From the NCBI GenBank assembly GCA_047967505.1, contig CM106541.1: 64,000 nucleotides of DNA; one strand, written 5' to 3'. Position 1 is the first letter of the stretch. Each line of letters starts with the position of its first letter. Positions 23,874 through 37,003 of this stretch are shown here, in pieces. Position numbers and translations under genes: made by a program. The notes under the pieces were generated by a model. It saw only the letters and a list, made by a program, of their open reading frames with translations, was not told where the DNA came from and ran no database searches. Source of the DNA: Dipteris shenzhenensis. Lineage: Eukaryota; Polypodiophyta; Polypodiopsida; Gleicheniales.

Positions 23874-24515
23874 GGATGCTTGTTTTTCTACAAACAACTT
23901 GGTTCAATGTACTTCTACTAATTGGATGTCTTCTTTTACCTATCACTCTACTTGAATTGACATTTACATACTTTGGTTGATGACTCATGGATGTCATTGG
24001 TACTTGTCACGTTCCTTTTCCTCATTGATACCAGCTCCATCATTGGTCTCATTAATACCAATTACCTCAGCAAAGCGGCACTATCTTTTCAGTTTGCCTC
24101 ATCGGCTTGGTGAAGCTATGATGACTCTCATCCAGGCCCCTCGTTGGTCTAATGATCTCTACAAATTGTATCTCGATCTCTTCAATGACTGCATCCACTA
24201 GATCAACAAGCTTATTTCTATCTCCTTTACTAGACATGCTATCACAAAGCTTCTAAATATGGATGCTTATTTTTCTACGAGTAGCTTGGTTCAATGGACT
24301 TCTAATAATTGGATGTCTTCTTTTACCCATCACTCTACTTGAATTGACATTTACATACTTTGGTTGATGACTCATGGATGTCATTGGTATTTGTCAACCA
24401 ACTCTATCATTGGTCTAATCATGTTTACAAATTGTATCCTGATATCTTCAATGAGTGCATCTAGTAGACCAACAAGCTTATTTCTATCTCCTTTACTAGA
24501 CACACTGTCACAAAT
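23874..24515. repeat. Duplicated segment in two rearranged copies
   Basis: 23874-24010 matches 24261-24400, and 24151-24251 matches 24417-24515. The first copy carries about 120 bp of extra sequence between the two matching blocks, so offsets are about 387 and 266 bp. Minus-strand translation of the second block gives a similar peptide in both copies (KGDRNKLV followed by EIQFV/DIRIQFV), hinting at decayed coding origin. Confidence 0.7.
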
Positions 24516-27500
24516 TCTTTGTCACAAAGCTTCCAAATTTTGAGCGATTCCCAAGTTATTATAACAAGCACTTTAAAGTACACTCATTGCATGATCTACT
24601 ACATAAGCACCATACAATGTAATGTGTCTTTCATATCCATGGGCCACCCTCATGCTAGAGTTTTTGGTTTAAAAAAGATTCATTGTAGGTACAAAGATAG
24701 ACTTTTCCTCTTAATGTAAAACCATTTCCCTCCATTGATTGACTCTAACATCCCTCCAAGCCTAGCAACTATTGATTATAGGCATCTCACCCTCTTGCAC
24801 ATGGGCTAAAGACTAAAGTTGGATTAATCTTTGCTTGCAATGCTCTATTGAAGTAGTTGTTGTTGCTTTCTTCCATTTTCTACACAACTTATGCTTTTCA
24901 TGGAATTGAAACTTAATACACTTTCTATTATGCTCAACTATGCTCATCTCCTAATGGAAACTATATGTCCTTTCTTTTCCCTCCATTTCATTTTATGGCC
25001 TGCCATTGTAAAATTTCTATATAGTTAGCTCCAACCACATCTACCATAAACCTTAGAAATTTGGATTTATATACCCATTCTTTTGCATTTGATAATTTAA
25101 TAGCTTCCAAAATTGCACTTGAGCATGAGTATCTTCCAAGTTCCACCCACCTTGAATTCACAAATAGTTATTATCAAATGTTCCCTTATGTAAGGTTCAT
25201 ACACATGAGCCTCCATGGTGGGCAACCCCTTAACTTGATGGACATGATCAAAATGCACCCATTGAGAGCCAATATTCTCACTTGATTGCATATTATTTAC
25301 CAAATCAAGATGAAATCCTGGTCCAATGGTGGATATCTTGAAAATATGTGGCTATTACTATTGATCTTGAAACTATCCAAGAAACAAGATGCTTTTCAAA
25401 TATGCATATCTATATATCCTTTATCATTCAAGTAGTGAATCCATTGCATCTCCTCTCCTAACATCTTGTCTTGCACTTTACACCACTATTTGAAGTCTTC
25501 TCCTTTTTGTATAGGTGTGATTGTCTCAAAAACATCCTGGAGTACGTGATCATTCAATGGTTCCAATGCAACCCGTCCCTTATGACTAGCATATCCATCA
25601 CAATTTCTTGTGTGACCACAAGACTCAATTTTTTTACAAGATGTATTTGCATTTAGCCTAGCTTGCATCAAAATCGTCTCTCTCATTTGTATTTCATTTG
25701 CACAGCTGTTGCATTTTTCAATAGGGTGATCATGGAACCCAACATGCAGTGCACACCTTGTTATGTTCATTCTATCATGAGGCAAGCAATAATGATCTAC
25801 CAATAGATCCTAATTCACAAGAGAGATGGAAGAGGAGAGAAGTAGCATGATAGGCTAGGACTTTGGCATCTCCTCTCATAGTGAGATTCAAGGAAGTGTG
25901 TGTAGGAATGACCATGCATTGCCCCCATGGAGGGAGTGATCTTTGTGGACTGAGTGTATGACTTTCCAGTATAGCATCAATATCATAGTGGAATAGTTCA
26001 AGACCCATTGGAAAGGTGGTTCTTGTGCTTATGTGTGCTTTTTTTTTAACTAGAGAAAAGAAACTTCTATCAATGCCTGAAAACACTATACAAAACAACT
26101 TTCGAATGGTAAATACAAAAGAGATAGGTTGCTAACTATAGGACAACTTGCCTAATTCCAAATCTTTGGCTCACCCAAAACAAGAGCTAGTAACCATGGT
26201 AGTGGTCTATACATCCCTCACCCTGCAAGCCAGGCCTTACAAGAACACTCCCACCTTTTGCTAGTCCCTCTTAAACGTGGAGTATTGCACTCTCAAATGG
26301 TGCACAAGGTAAAAATGATGTCCTACCAGATGGCAACTAAGGTAGCCGACAGGGAGACCAAATGGCCTCCCATCACCCGACTGCACCAAGTGACCCAAGT
26401 GTTCATGCAATAATGCAGTATTGTGCCTCTGGTAGAGTCGGCGGGACATGACTGGGAGGGTGGAGATGCATTGTAGATCTCTATCCGAGAGACCTGCTAT
26501 TGATGTATCCTGTATGCTAGTAGTGAGATTGGAATAATCAAGAAAGCATGTCCTCCCTTTATGAGCAAGGCTGCCATGCATCCCCATAGGAAGTGAGGGA
26601 TCATCTCCAGAAATCCTTGTGCACAACAAATACATCTACCATCTACCCACATCTGTTCCAACTAGGGGCCGATGGGTAGACCTCCATGAGCCATCATAAA
26701 AAAAGAGTAGGAAATATTGTGTGGGTGCACACTCATTCAAAGCCAAGGCCAGAACTAAGAAAGAACCTCCTCGTGACATCCTATTGTAACCAATGTCATT
26801 CCCTCAAGGGGGTCCATATTGTTGCCTTAAGCTATAAGCGAAGCCCAATGCAAGTGGTGTAAGAAAAGAAGGAGACCTCCTCCACTCAATCTGATTGCCC
26901 TAGATGGGCTAGCCAAAACAACTCTCCAAGATCCCCACTAGATATCACAAAGGGGTCTTCCCTATACCAAATCTATAGGTGCCACACAGCTCCCTCCATG
27001 GTGGGTGATAAGACTATGGTGGGGCCTATGTACCAAGTCTTGCTCAAGCGGCCCACTTTCCTAACCCTTTTCCACTTAAGACCCTCTAGGGATGCCTCTA
27101 TCTCATCATCCAGCTTTGTATCTACCTGCAATGAGCCTTCGGTCCCACCGTGTAAAATTGACAATGGCAAGATCCAAGAGACTTCCAAAAGAAGCGTATC
27201 TTGAGAGGTGCCACTGTTCGTGAGAATTGTCTTGACCAACAGTGTGGGGTCCAAGGACTTTGTAGTCCCTCCCACCACGAATGAGGGATCACTACCTCAA
27301 TCTTCACCATTTGGGTGCTTGCAGTTGAAGATGAGGGAGGGCATGCATTCTAGGCTCTGCCTTTCTGGTAAGTCACCTCCAAGCCCCAAAGGATTTGGCC
27401 GATCCGCTATCCCACCATGCCCATCCAATGTAAGTCCACTTACCTAGCATGCGTCCCTCTAAATCCCTGACATTCGAGTGCTATATGAGTGGTTGCCTCT

Positions 27501-27527
27501 AAAACTCCTCCTTCCATGTCAGGCTAG
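24516..27527. other. Intergenic DNA, no confident assignment
   Basis: Minus-strand frames at 25486-25803, 25775-26098, 26261-26635 and 26973-27278 are open but share no recognisable domain. The last and the sequence below it have Trp-rich segments reminiscent of non-LTR retrotransposon C-termini, too weak to call. Confidence 0.35.
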
Positions 27528-28403
27528 TATTGGGCAAAAGCAATAGCTATTGCAAACTACTTGCTTAATTGGCTTCCGACCGAACCGATTCAGGGTATGA
27601 CACCTTATGAAGCATTCACTAGATACAAGCCACGCATTGGGCATCTCTGCATATTTGGTTGCATAGCATATGCCCACATAGATAACCATCGCAGAAAATT
27701 GATGCGAAGTTAGGTAAATGCATCATGGTTGGCTACAGTGAAGACAACAAAGCATACAAGTTGTATGATCCCATCAACCGATAGGTCACTATCTTCAGAG
27801 ATGTAATGTTTGATGAGGAATCAAAATGGAAAGCCTCAAATACATAGGAGATCTCAGCAAATGGAACGTGTACCAGCTCAATGTCAAGAATGCATCTCTC
27901 AATGGTTACCTAGATGGGGAAGTCTACATGCAACAGGTTATGTTGAACCAGGGAAAGAGAATTAGGTTTGCCATCTCAAGAAAAGTCTCTATGGCTTAAA
28001 GCAAGCACCCAGAGGTTGGTATAGCAGAATCGACAAGTATTTTGCTTATATGGGATACATGAACTCCAATGCAGATCATACTCTCTACTACAAAGTTCAA
28101 GGGGAAGACATTACCATTGCACTTTTGTATGTAGATGATCTGATTATGACCGGAAGCAAGGATAGCTTCATCAAAAAGTTGAAACTAGAATTATTTACAG
28201 AGTTCAACATGAAAGATCTTGGACTTATGCACTATTGTCTTGGTATTGAGTTTTGGATATATTTAGACAGCACCTTCACGAGTCAGTTAAAGTATGTTGA
28301 TAGCCTCCTGAAGAAGTTTCATATGGCAGATTGCAAGATTGCAACCACTCCCATGGAACAGATTTTGAAACTTACGAAAGATTCAAAAAAGCCTACAGTC
28401 TAG
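27528..28403 (+). pseudogene. Ty1/copia polyprotein fragment: integrase end joined to reverse transcriptase
   Basis: Starts at YWAKAIAIANYLLNWLPT and continues MTPYEAFTRYKPRIGHL, the end of a copia integrase core. Stops and frameshifts follow. Near 27870 the frame passes into the reverse transcriptase (LNVKNASLNGYLDGEVYMQQ, then LKKSLYGLKQAPRGWY), missing the linker. The catalytic YVDD is encoded at 28128-28139 within an intact stretch (28050-28403) ending in a stop. About one third of a normal pol is present, with no LTR visible on either side, so it is an internal relic. Its sequence differs from the copia family at 59.6-64 kb. Confidence 0.85.
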
Positions 28404-30509
28404 GCAGCTCATCGAATCTCTTACTGCTCTCTCCCCCTCCCCCCTGCCCCATCCCCCCCTGACAACAACAACAAACAGGCAGCAGACTCGCCCGATGCCT
28501 CTTCCTTACACACCCCTTCCATATTTGTGGCCAACCCCCTACCCTTGAGCAAGGGCACACTAAGCCCACCTCGACGACCTCTCCAAACAACAGGTCCTCT
28601 TCCTCGCATGCCCCTTTCAAATTTGTGGTTGCCCCCCACCCTTGAGTCCCAATCACCAGTAATGAGCAATAAAATTGCACCTCCCACTAGAATAAGAAGG
28701 TGGGAAACTCAAGGGAGAAAGGAGAAGAGAGAGTGGGAAGACCCTAACTAGGAATAGCAAGCACACGTTTCTAGAGGGAGCAAAAGAAAACGTCCATGTA
28801 GGAAGAAGTCCGCCATCACAACATGAGTAACCATTGAATCTTTGTATGGAGATAAGAAGGCGGGGTGAAGGCTTGTACGAGATTTAGTAGGGAAAGTCAT
28901 GCTGAAGAGGAGAAACCGCCCCCGAGTTCTTCCATGGACTAGCTATCAATTTTTGAAAGTTAATGGAAATGCGCACTAGAAAGCTATCAAGGAAGAGAGC
29001 ATTCCATCAACTATCTCGTGAAGCACACAATGAACTAGGTGCTGCCTTCACCGGGTTGGCAACGTTGAGAGGACTTGCAAGACCTCCAAGTGATTATCCT
29101 TGATGGCTGGTCACACTTGACCAACCTCGAGCACTAGGGGCTGGCTATTGTCCTCTACTGAGTGCACCAAGAACCTTAAAAATGCTGGAATCAACACAAT
29201 TGCTAAAACCCAATGAGGGGCTGGTAGCTGCTGAGTTGCACAGTCGAAATGCCATACTACAAGGCAGGTTGTAAAGCAATGTGCTTGTGCCTTGCAGTCA
29301 AATGAATGACCACAACCTGTACCATAAACTGTGGGGCATAGAACAAATGAGGAAGGGGGGTCATGGGACAACATGCCCCCACCCTATGGATGCTTGGGCT
29401 TCACACTACCGTATGACGGTCTACAATCTTGGGCAGGGACAAGAGGAACAGAGTGGGAGAGGTGGGGGTGCAGCTCGCAGGTAGAGACATGGGTTGCTCA
29501 GATGTGTGCTTCATGCATAGCTAAGTTCGAGAATTCATGAAGAACTTTTGCATGCATGACAAAACTAAAAAAGAATGTGTTGCGAAATCGATTAGAATCT
29601 AATCTGCCTAGCTTAAGATTGTGCATTTTAGGTAGATGCTTGTGGAAATGGTCAGGTATTGAAGCACAAAAATGAAACATTTTGAGGGGCCATGAGAGAG
29701 GGGAGATTGAAACTACCCACCTCAAACCTAAAAGGAAAAAGGCAATGAAGCAATTCAGCCCTCAGTTCAACAAGTAGCACTAAGAGGCAATGCAAACAAG
29801 GCTCACAAAGTGTGGTATCTCCCATTTTAATTCTCACAAGCCCAATTGATTGCATCCTTCTTCTTAAAGTGGTGTGATGTCTTTGTATTTGTCTCCTTCC
29901 ATGATTACATTTGGCTAAAGCACGTTTATATGTGAACAAAGAATGAAGACTGGCTCAGATTGAGCTCTCAAGCTTTACAAATATGCCTGCTAAAATGGGG
30001 TGATTGGGCTCTTCCATTGGATGAATGAGGAGAGGGTTGAGAAATTCAGGGGCATATTCATGGATATAAATGTAACACAAGTGTAAGCATGAATCTCAAC
30101 CCTTTTCTTTTCTTTTCTTTCCTTTTTTGCAAACTCTATATATTGAGACTCCTTTAAACTACTAGTGTTACGTAAAAGCACCGTGATGAAATTGTGAATG
30201 AGGTACACACTGATGGGCTTTATCTATCCAAAGGTGCAACCACTGAGGATGATGAGGAGGAGGATGCAGGCTCATAGGAGTGAACTCTTTGGCCTATGGA
30301 TCCTATCATATATACAATCTTTGGCTTATGGGTCCTATCGTATATACATCTTTTGGATTATTGGGGAGGGGGTCTAAATGAGTGCCAGAGTGCCAATTAA
30401 GGTGTAATACGTTGGTATTTTTAAGGAGTGGGTTCCCAAACTATCCTTATAGAAGTCCTTGCAACACAATATAATCAAATATGTACATTGATTAGGAAAC
30501 TCCTCCAAC
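28404..30509. other. Intergenic DNA; part may be a copia LTR
   Basis: No coding region recognised. A loose internal repetition occurs at about 28490-28650. The bases just below 30510 should be the 3' LTR of the minus-strand copia relic, but I could not place its far end. Confidence 0.35.
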
Positions 30510-30526
30510 ATATCCCCTTTTTTCCA
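30510..30526 (-). mobile_element. Polypurine tract and LTR start of a minus-strand copia relic
   Basis: On the minus strand a polypurine run, AAAAAAGGGGATA, is followed by TGTTGGAGGAG, the usual start of a copia 3' LTR. It lies directly downstream of the RNase H remnant in the same orientation. Confidence 0.55.
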
Positions 30527-31032
30527 AAAGCTAGGCATTGGACGTATAAGCATCTAAAATCGCTTTGAATTGTTTTCAACATTTGTAGTAATGTTATCTT
30601 TGCTATCATAATGCTACAATGTAATGTCACCAAGTAGTACTCTTTCTCTTACAAAATGCTTGCTTACATGAATCTCTGTTGTCCTTGAATGATATATTGG
30701 ATTTTTGCTAGTTCTTGAGCATAATATTTTATCGCACTATATTGTGGTTGACTTTGTCTCAAATAGTAGCCTTGTATTCCATATTGCTTCAAGTGCTCCT
30801 ATTGGCACTATATTCTGCTTCTATGGCTAGCAAAGAAACAATTAGCCATTTGTTTGATAACCACAAAAAAGGCATAAGCTTGGGTTGATCTTCTAGTGTT
30901 TTGATCATTGCATAGTCACTATCACAATAACCATGCAACCATATGTGGCTTTCTTTGTATTATATTCTAAACTATTTTGTACCTTTGATGTATCTCAACA
31001 CCCTTTTGGTTGCATTCTGATGTGACTGCTTG
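30527..31032 (-). pseudogene. Ty1/copia RNase H remnant
   Basis: Minus-strand translation, with frameshifts, gives ATKRVLRYIKGT, then HGYCDSDYA, then a STSAYAFFV-like segment and EAEYSAN, the ordered landmarks of copia RNase H, and finally NPIYHSRTTEIHVSKHFVRE, the conserved C-terminal block. Several stops interrupt it. A polypurine tract and TGTTGG follow at once, as expected. Nothing of its reverse transcriptase is recognised above 31032. Confidence 0.75.
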
Positions 31033-31490
31033 AATTTGGCATAAACTATGGTAATGAATGAATGGCAAGAGGAAATAGAACAATAAAGAGTGAAGATCAA
31101 GTGGATGCTTTCAAGGTTGTAGATGTTGACACGCTCAAGTATGCATTGGAACTAACAAAAGTAGGATAGTTGAGAAGTGCACCTAAAAATATGTGACCAT
31201 ACAACGTGGGTTTAATGTAAAGGTTTTTTTAGTTGATAAAGTCATAAAATGTACATATAGAAGATAATTCAAAAGATTATAAAATTCAAAATTTTAAAAG
31301 GGAAAGGAATGTAGGACATAATTAGGTGTTTATGTATGATCCCTTAAAATCATGGTCTATGCAAGAGTGCAAGCGTTACTCAGGTTGTTAAACAAGATCA
31401 AAGAAATAATTCTTCAAAAGATGTCATCTTGTTTGATACCTTTAATTCCCTAAATGATGGCATTAGAGGACCATGCATAAGTTACATTGG

Positions 31491-32013
31491 GACTCTTTAG
31501 AAAGATTTTTTCAAACCTTCCTTATCATGTAAAGTTGCAATCTTAGATGTAGCCTGATGTAGCATTGTTGTGTGTTTTATGGACTCATAACAAGAATGTA
31601 ACCTTAATAAATATGCATGCAACCAACAACGCAACGGAAAGAGCAAGCAATAATGGTTCCAATAAAGCAAATCCATGTTAGGATTTATGCATGTAAGTTG
31701 GATATAATTAACTCTCTATTAATGCAAAAGGTAAAAATGAGGTGAGACAAGATAGGTAAGGGACTCTTTAAAAGGATTTTTTTGAACCTTACGTATAATG
31801 TAAAGTTGCCATCTTAGGTGTACAGCATTGTTGTGTATTTTATGGACTCATAACAAGAATGTAACCTTAATAGATATGCATGCAACCAACATGGCAACAA
31901 AAAAGAGAAAGCAATAATGGTTCCAATAAAGCTAATCCATGTTAGGATTTATGCGTGTAAGTTGGATATAATTGACTCCCAATTAATGCAAAAGGTCAAA
32001 ATGAGGTGATAAG
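31491..32013. repeat. Tandem duplication, period about 271 bp
   Basis: GACTCTTTA at 31491 and 31762 begins two copies that stay alignable to about 32013, through shared blocks such as GGACTCATAACAAGAATGTA and TTGGATATAATT. The copies differ by small indels and substitutions. Confidence 0.85.
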
Positions 32014-33649
32014 AGAAGGAACACATGTGAAGGGCCATGGCATTGTGCGCAATACCCTGACATGCTCATGTAAGCACATGTGGTGTCTCTATTCACTATA
32101 GTACCACATGTTTAGAGGGGCAGTAAATAGGGGGATTCCACCTTCTCACCCTCTCACATGGGAGTAGGAAACTTTGAGCACAAAGAAAAGGAGGTAATAG
32201 GTAAGTAAGAAGGTTGGTAGTCTCCAGTTTGCACTCCTATCTTAGGCAAGTGGGCATGTCAAAGTCCACTCGAGCTCAATCAACAAACCCATTTGGGGGG
32301 GTCTCTTGATTGACACATGTCTCCCATCAGGGGGCAAGGGGGATCTTTTCATTGAATTCTAGATGAGGGATTAGGGTCAAAAATTTCGTATTTGAGTGAT
32401 ACTTGAAGAGAGGACCTTTTGATTAGATTTTAGAAAAATCTAATTTGTGAAGGATTAGGCTGAAAACCTGTGTACAATTAGGTTATTTAAAATTTTTCTT
32501 TGAAGGTTGGTGTATTTTAGGATTTTGAACTATGCAGCCACTCACGTACATGCTGGTGCGTGTGTGAAACTATAAAGCCATTATTGGCAGGTAAGAAAGC
32601 AGTAGCCATTGACTCAAAATACTCATGCTAAATTACAGTCTCTATTAAAGCCATTTTCAAATATAATTCTAAAGCCTCTATTTTCTAGCTATAAACACTA
32701 AGTTATTATGATCCACAAGGTACAACTATTCAGTGTGGGTTTGATTAGGATTGACATACAACTACCAAAGGTTTACACGATTTTTTAAAGAACTTGATGC
32801 TCTCATGGGCTCCTCACTTGCAAGGTGAAGTTTTTGTTAGACAAGGGTGCTTTGTGGAAAGACAACACATGTAAATTACCGCACCATTGGGCCTCAATAA
32901 ACATAGTTCGTGCCCCAAATCATAGAAGCGCTAGTTTGTGAATAGTTGAGACTTGATGACCAACATGAAGTTATTAATAGTGCAATATTTTAAAAAGAAA
33001 ACCAAGTTTTTAAAAAAAAAGTGTTTGTGTGACTAGTAAGATGGCCAAAACCGAAAGGAGAGAGGGGGAATGGGGATGTGGGATGAGGTTTAGGACCTTC
33101 TCTCATACGACACTTTTCTATCGATGTATCTGAAGTCTTTGCAAAGGATTGCTCTAACCCATGTTCTTAAAGTGTCTCAGATTCCTTTTGATTGACCTCA
33201 ACGACTTCTTAGAAGCTTGGTATCTAAATCTATGGCTAGTGGAAAGCAAATCCGTCTTTACAAAGGAGTCAATCATAAATTAAATCCATTATGACAAAGC
33301 TAAACTTTTAGGACCTCTATGTCTCACTGGAAAGCACTCTAAGACCGAAGCCACACCTCTCTATCATCTACATATGCTAGAGAAGAACTTAGAGCACTTC
33401 CCCATGCCTGCTACAAAAAGTGCTCTCCTAGCGCCACTAGGCATCGTTGAAATGCCTTATGTTGCAGCGTTGTAGGTTCCTTTCTCCTAGCATTGCATCG
33501 CTAGTCCAACAACACAATGGCCGAGCATTCTCAATGGCCAAGTGATTTTGATGTTGCATGCAATTGGCAGAGACATGCCGCAATATTCTTGCCAAGTCAA
33601 TAGCCTGAACCTTTTGGACCTGGAGTGCTGAAGTGCTAGGCAAGCAACC
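32014..33649. other. Intergenic DNA, nothing recognised
   Basis: No domain, RNA gene or clear repeat. Confidence 0.4.
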
Positions 33650-34460
33650 TTTTTTTTTTGGGGAAGGGGGGGGGGGTTGGGAAGGAAAGGGGGAGGTGGA
33701 AAAAGGGTCCCACCAGCAGCGTACGGTGTGCCACGTGAACGCGCGCAGACGTTGACTGGGTGGGGCCTACCAAAGTTGGCGCGTCAAAAAAGAATTCAAC
33801 AGTAGCTTGTAATAAATCAACAACAAAAACCGGAGGTGATATTCGAGGGCGGTTTTGCCAAGGCCGAAGGCGGTTTTGTAGGGCTGCTCTTCTGAGACCT
33901 CGTTTCGTCGACGTTTCAGCAGAAAAAGGCCGGCCTTTGGCGTTTCTGTTGCGAGTTGAGCGTACGTTCCACGTAAAATCACAAGACCAAGGCGAGCCCA
34001 CGTGATCGGCCCCCTGCGCGTCGATATTTCAGCTCAATATGCCGGTGTTTGCCTTTCCTCAGGCCCTTGTCGCGTAGAAGCACGAGCTTTTTGGGTAATA
34101 TCAATGCAAAGAGATTGATTGAAACATTGAAGTCGTGGATCGTTCGCTCCTAAAAGCTCGTAGAAAGTGAATGAGAGACAAAGGGGTGGCCGAACGGTAG
34201 CCCAAAAGGTGTATTTATACCCACGGAAGGAGGGTCCTGAGTCCTAATAAGCGGTGGCGTTGACAGCGATGAGGGTGTCTGGTAGCATTAGATGTGTTCG
34301 TCAAGCGGTTAGCTCGAGTTTTGGCGGTGGGGTTTCCGGGTATCTTCACTCACAGAAACTGGTAGGATTTTGACGAGCTTGTGTGTGTCATCTACGGACG
34401 ATCATGACGAAGCCGGCGTCAGCGCACGAGGTACTGACGTTATCAAGGAAAGAAGCAAGT
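33650..34460. promoter_or_regulatory. GC- and CpG-rich island with promoter-like motifs
   Basis: Composition differs sharply from the AT-rich flanks. It contains two CACGTG G-boxes (about 33731 and 34000), a TTGACTGGG W-box-like site, several TGACG motifs near 34400 and, on the minus strand, TATAAATA at 34212-34219. The minus-strand frame at 33636-34001 starts at GTG and the first ATG after the TATA box gives only a short peptide, so no gene is called. It could be an orphan promoter, the LTR of an unrecognised element, or a gene 5' end separated from its coding part. Confidence 0.35.
34212..34219 (-). promoter_or_regulatory. TATA box, minus strand
   Basis: TATAAATA in a GGG...CACC context inside the GC-rich island; transcription would run toward lower coordinates. 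Product unknown. Confidence 0.4.
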
Positions 34461-34989
34461 CGGAAGAACCATTGATTGATTGATTGTAAAACAAGCATGA
34501 TTTTGGACACTGTACAGTCTATTATTGCTGCAGGTGACGACACTGCTTATGACAAAGCTGGTTATAAAATCGAACACTTATAGATCTTATGTAGCTTGCC
34601 TATGATATCTCTCCCACGCTTATATCTTGTGCTTAAGACTAACTAATTGTTCTCAAGGACCTGTAAATCCCCCGACATCTCCTTGTCATTGCCCCAAAAT
34701 TCTATGTAATCCCATATAAAAAATGTAATTCCATCTTGCTTCTCATTGGACCAAAATTCTATGTAATCTCATTTAAACAATGTAAAAAATTTCATACATT
34801 TGTTTTGGCAATCGGTAAATGAGAAAAAAAACACCCAACGAGATGAACATATCGTCACCAATTTCAGGCCTCAATTGTGATTAGCACGTCATGTGCACCT
34901 ACTCTTAAGCTGCAAGACTCATATGCTCTTTAATCTTCATGCAACATTCCATTCTCGAAGGGCTCAAAACTACCTCCTAATATATGAAA

Positions 34990-35241
34990 TTATGAAAATC
35001 TTCCAAAACAACTTTCTGCACTTTCTTTTGTCATCAGATCTTGAAATCCTTCATTTCTATGGCCAAAACAAGAGCAATACAAAACATCAACATTGTTTTC
35101 CCTTTGATTTTCAAAACTCTCTTCCAAAACAACTTCGTGCACTTTCTTTTACCATCATATCTTGAAATCCTTCATTTCTATGGCCAGAACAAGAGCAATC
35201 CAAAACAACAACATTGTTTTCCCTTTGAGTTTCGAAACTCT
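34990..35241. repeat. Tandem duplication, period about 121 bp
   Basis: CTTCCAAAACAACTT occurs at 35000 and 35121; each copy continues through TTCATTTCTATGGCC to CCCTTTGA. Confidence 0.85.
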
Positions 35242-35455
35242 CTCATATAAGTTTTTTGTTGAGAACATGAATATGGCTAGAATGATCCTCTTTCAACCTC
35301 ATAACCATGCTTGACTTGGAAAATAGCAACATCCTTACACTACATGTGCTCTACATGTGGCATGATCATATGTATTCAAATAGCATTTGTGGGAAGGCAT
35401 AGAAAGTGTGAAACTCGTGTCAAAAAAGACATGATATCGTTGATCTACAAGGGCT

Positions 35456-35875
35456 AATGGATTCAAATCCTTATGCACTTGTTGCTCGAGTAAAGGGTTA
35501 TTACCTACCCATATGGCAAAGAGTTAGCATGCTTGATCGAGGAGGTCAAGGAGGTCAAGGGCACTAAGATCAGCAAAGATTAATGGAGACCCTAGCAGTG
35601 GGATTCTTATGTGGACATAGACACAAACAAGGGTTTGGGGTGAGAGGTCTAAGGGTGGGGGGTGTAATGGATTCAAATCCTTATGCACTTGTTGCTCGAG
35701 GAAAGGGTCATTACCTATCCCATATGACGAAGAGTTAGCACGCTTGATCAAGGAGGTTAAGGAGGTCAAGGGCACTATGATCTGCAAAGATTAATGGAGA
35801 TCCCAGTAGGGATTCTTATGGACATAGACACAAACAAGGGCTTGGGGTGAAAGGTCTAAGGGTGGGGGTGTAGTC
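35456..35875. repeat. Tandem duplication, period about 210 bp
   Basis: AATGGATTCAAATCCTTATG is found at 35456 and 35666, and both copies end in a GGTCTAAGGGTGGGGG-type stretch followed by GTGTA. Copies are highly similar, so this duplication looks younger than the others nearby. Confidence 0.85.
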
Positions 35876-37003
35876 ATAAAAGGGGAGGGACAAAGGAAAG
35901 GGAGGAGTTTTGACGTCAAAATCCATAGTATTTCTATTGTTCATTTTTAAATTCTTTTAAATGCTTTCTTCGATGAGGTGTATCAACTCCGAGAAATTCA
36001 AGAAAGAACGTACTATCCTCTTTGAGAATGGACTACAACTCAATCCATGCTTGTCCAAGTGGTTGTTTTCTAATCCATAGAAAAGACTACGAGCATGCTC
36101 ATGATGCATGCCCACTTTACCCTTGGTAGATGACACATTGTGGATTCTCACACTGGAAATCTAGTGACACATTATGGATTCTCATAGAAATATAGTCATG
36201 GAGGCATGTGGAGAGCTGGTTAACTGAGTGCAAATAGCTCTCAAATAGGAGCCATGAAAACTGCAATTTGGGTTTGGTAAATGACATAGTAAATCCATTT
36301 GATCATTAGTCCAATTCTTGTTTAACCTAATGGTTGTGGTAAACATAACATCCCATCATGGCTCACAGTAAATAAGCAACAACCACATGTTAGTAGTCAT
36401 TGCCGAGCAAGCACAAGGTGAAGAATATGGATCCACCATTGGAAGAGGACTTGGAATGATTGGGGGCTTACAATTGGTTGATGAGATTAATAGAGTTGGA
36501 TGGAGTAGAGGGCATTTCATGTGAGGGGTATTTTAATATGGACCATGCATGACTACCTCAAACTCAGATGATTGCTAAACTACTAGATTGCAAATCTTGT
36601 AGTTTCCCTTTATCTCGTGCATTGGTAGATCTTCCTACTAGCTCTTTCATTATTCTTGTGCATCTTTCGCATGGGTTGCTTTTTTCCCTTGCCTAATCAT
36701 AGCACCCCATGGCACTCATCTTTTACAAGGCTATGATTTCTAGATATCATCATTTCCCCCCACACATGTGGTCCCAAAATAGAGTCTCGATGATCACAAG
36801 ACCTTAAGAAAAATATCTACAAAGTGCATAAAAAATACCTTCCTACAGAGCATCCCCATGAATGGGCAACGTGTTTTAGTGGGCGAGATGTATAAAAAAT
36901 AGCTTCACTACTACACACGGGTCCTATTCCAACACTTAAGGACCGACGATTAGAGCGCGCAGGACACTAATCATCGGTAATCAAAGCGAGATTCAGTAAG
37001 GGT

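Noticed and set aside
26973-27310. Possible non-LTR retrotransposon C-terminus on the minus strand
   Set aside because: Only a vague Trp-rich likeness, with no catalytic or zinc motif; too weak to annotate.
33636-34001. Minus-strand 121-codon frame in the GC-rich island
   Set aside because: It begins at GTG, its product has no domain, and no ATG in frame follows the TATA box sensibly.
34186-34260. GGTGGCCGAACGGT, reminiscent of a tRNA D-arm
   Set aside because: I could not build an acceptor stem, anticodon arm or T-arm around it, so a tRNA gene is not supported.
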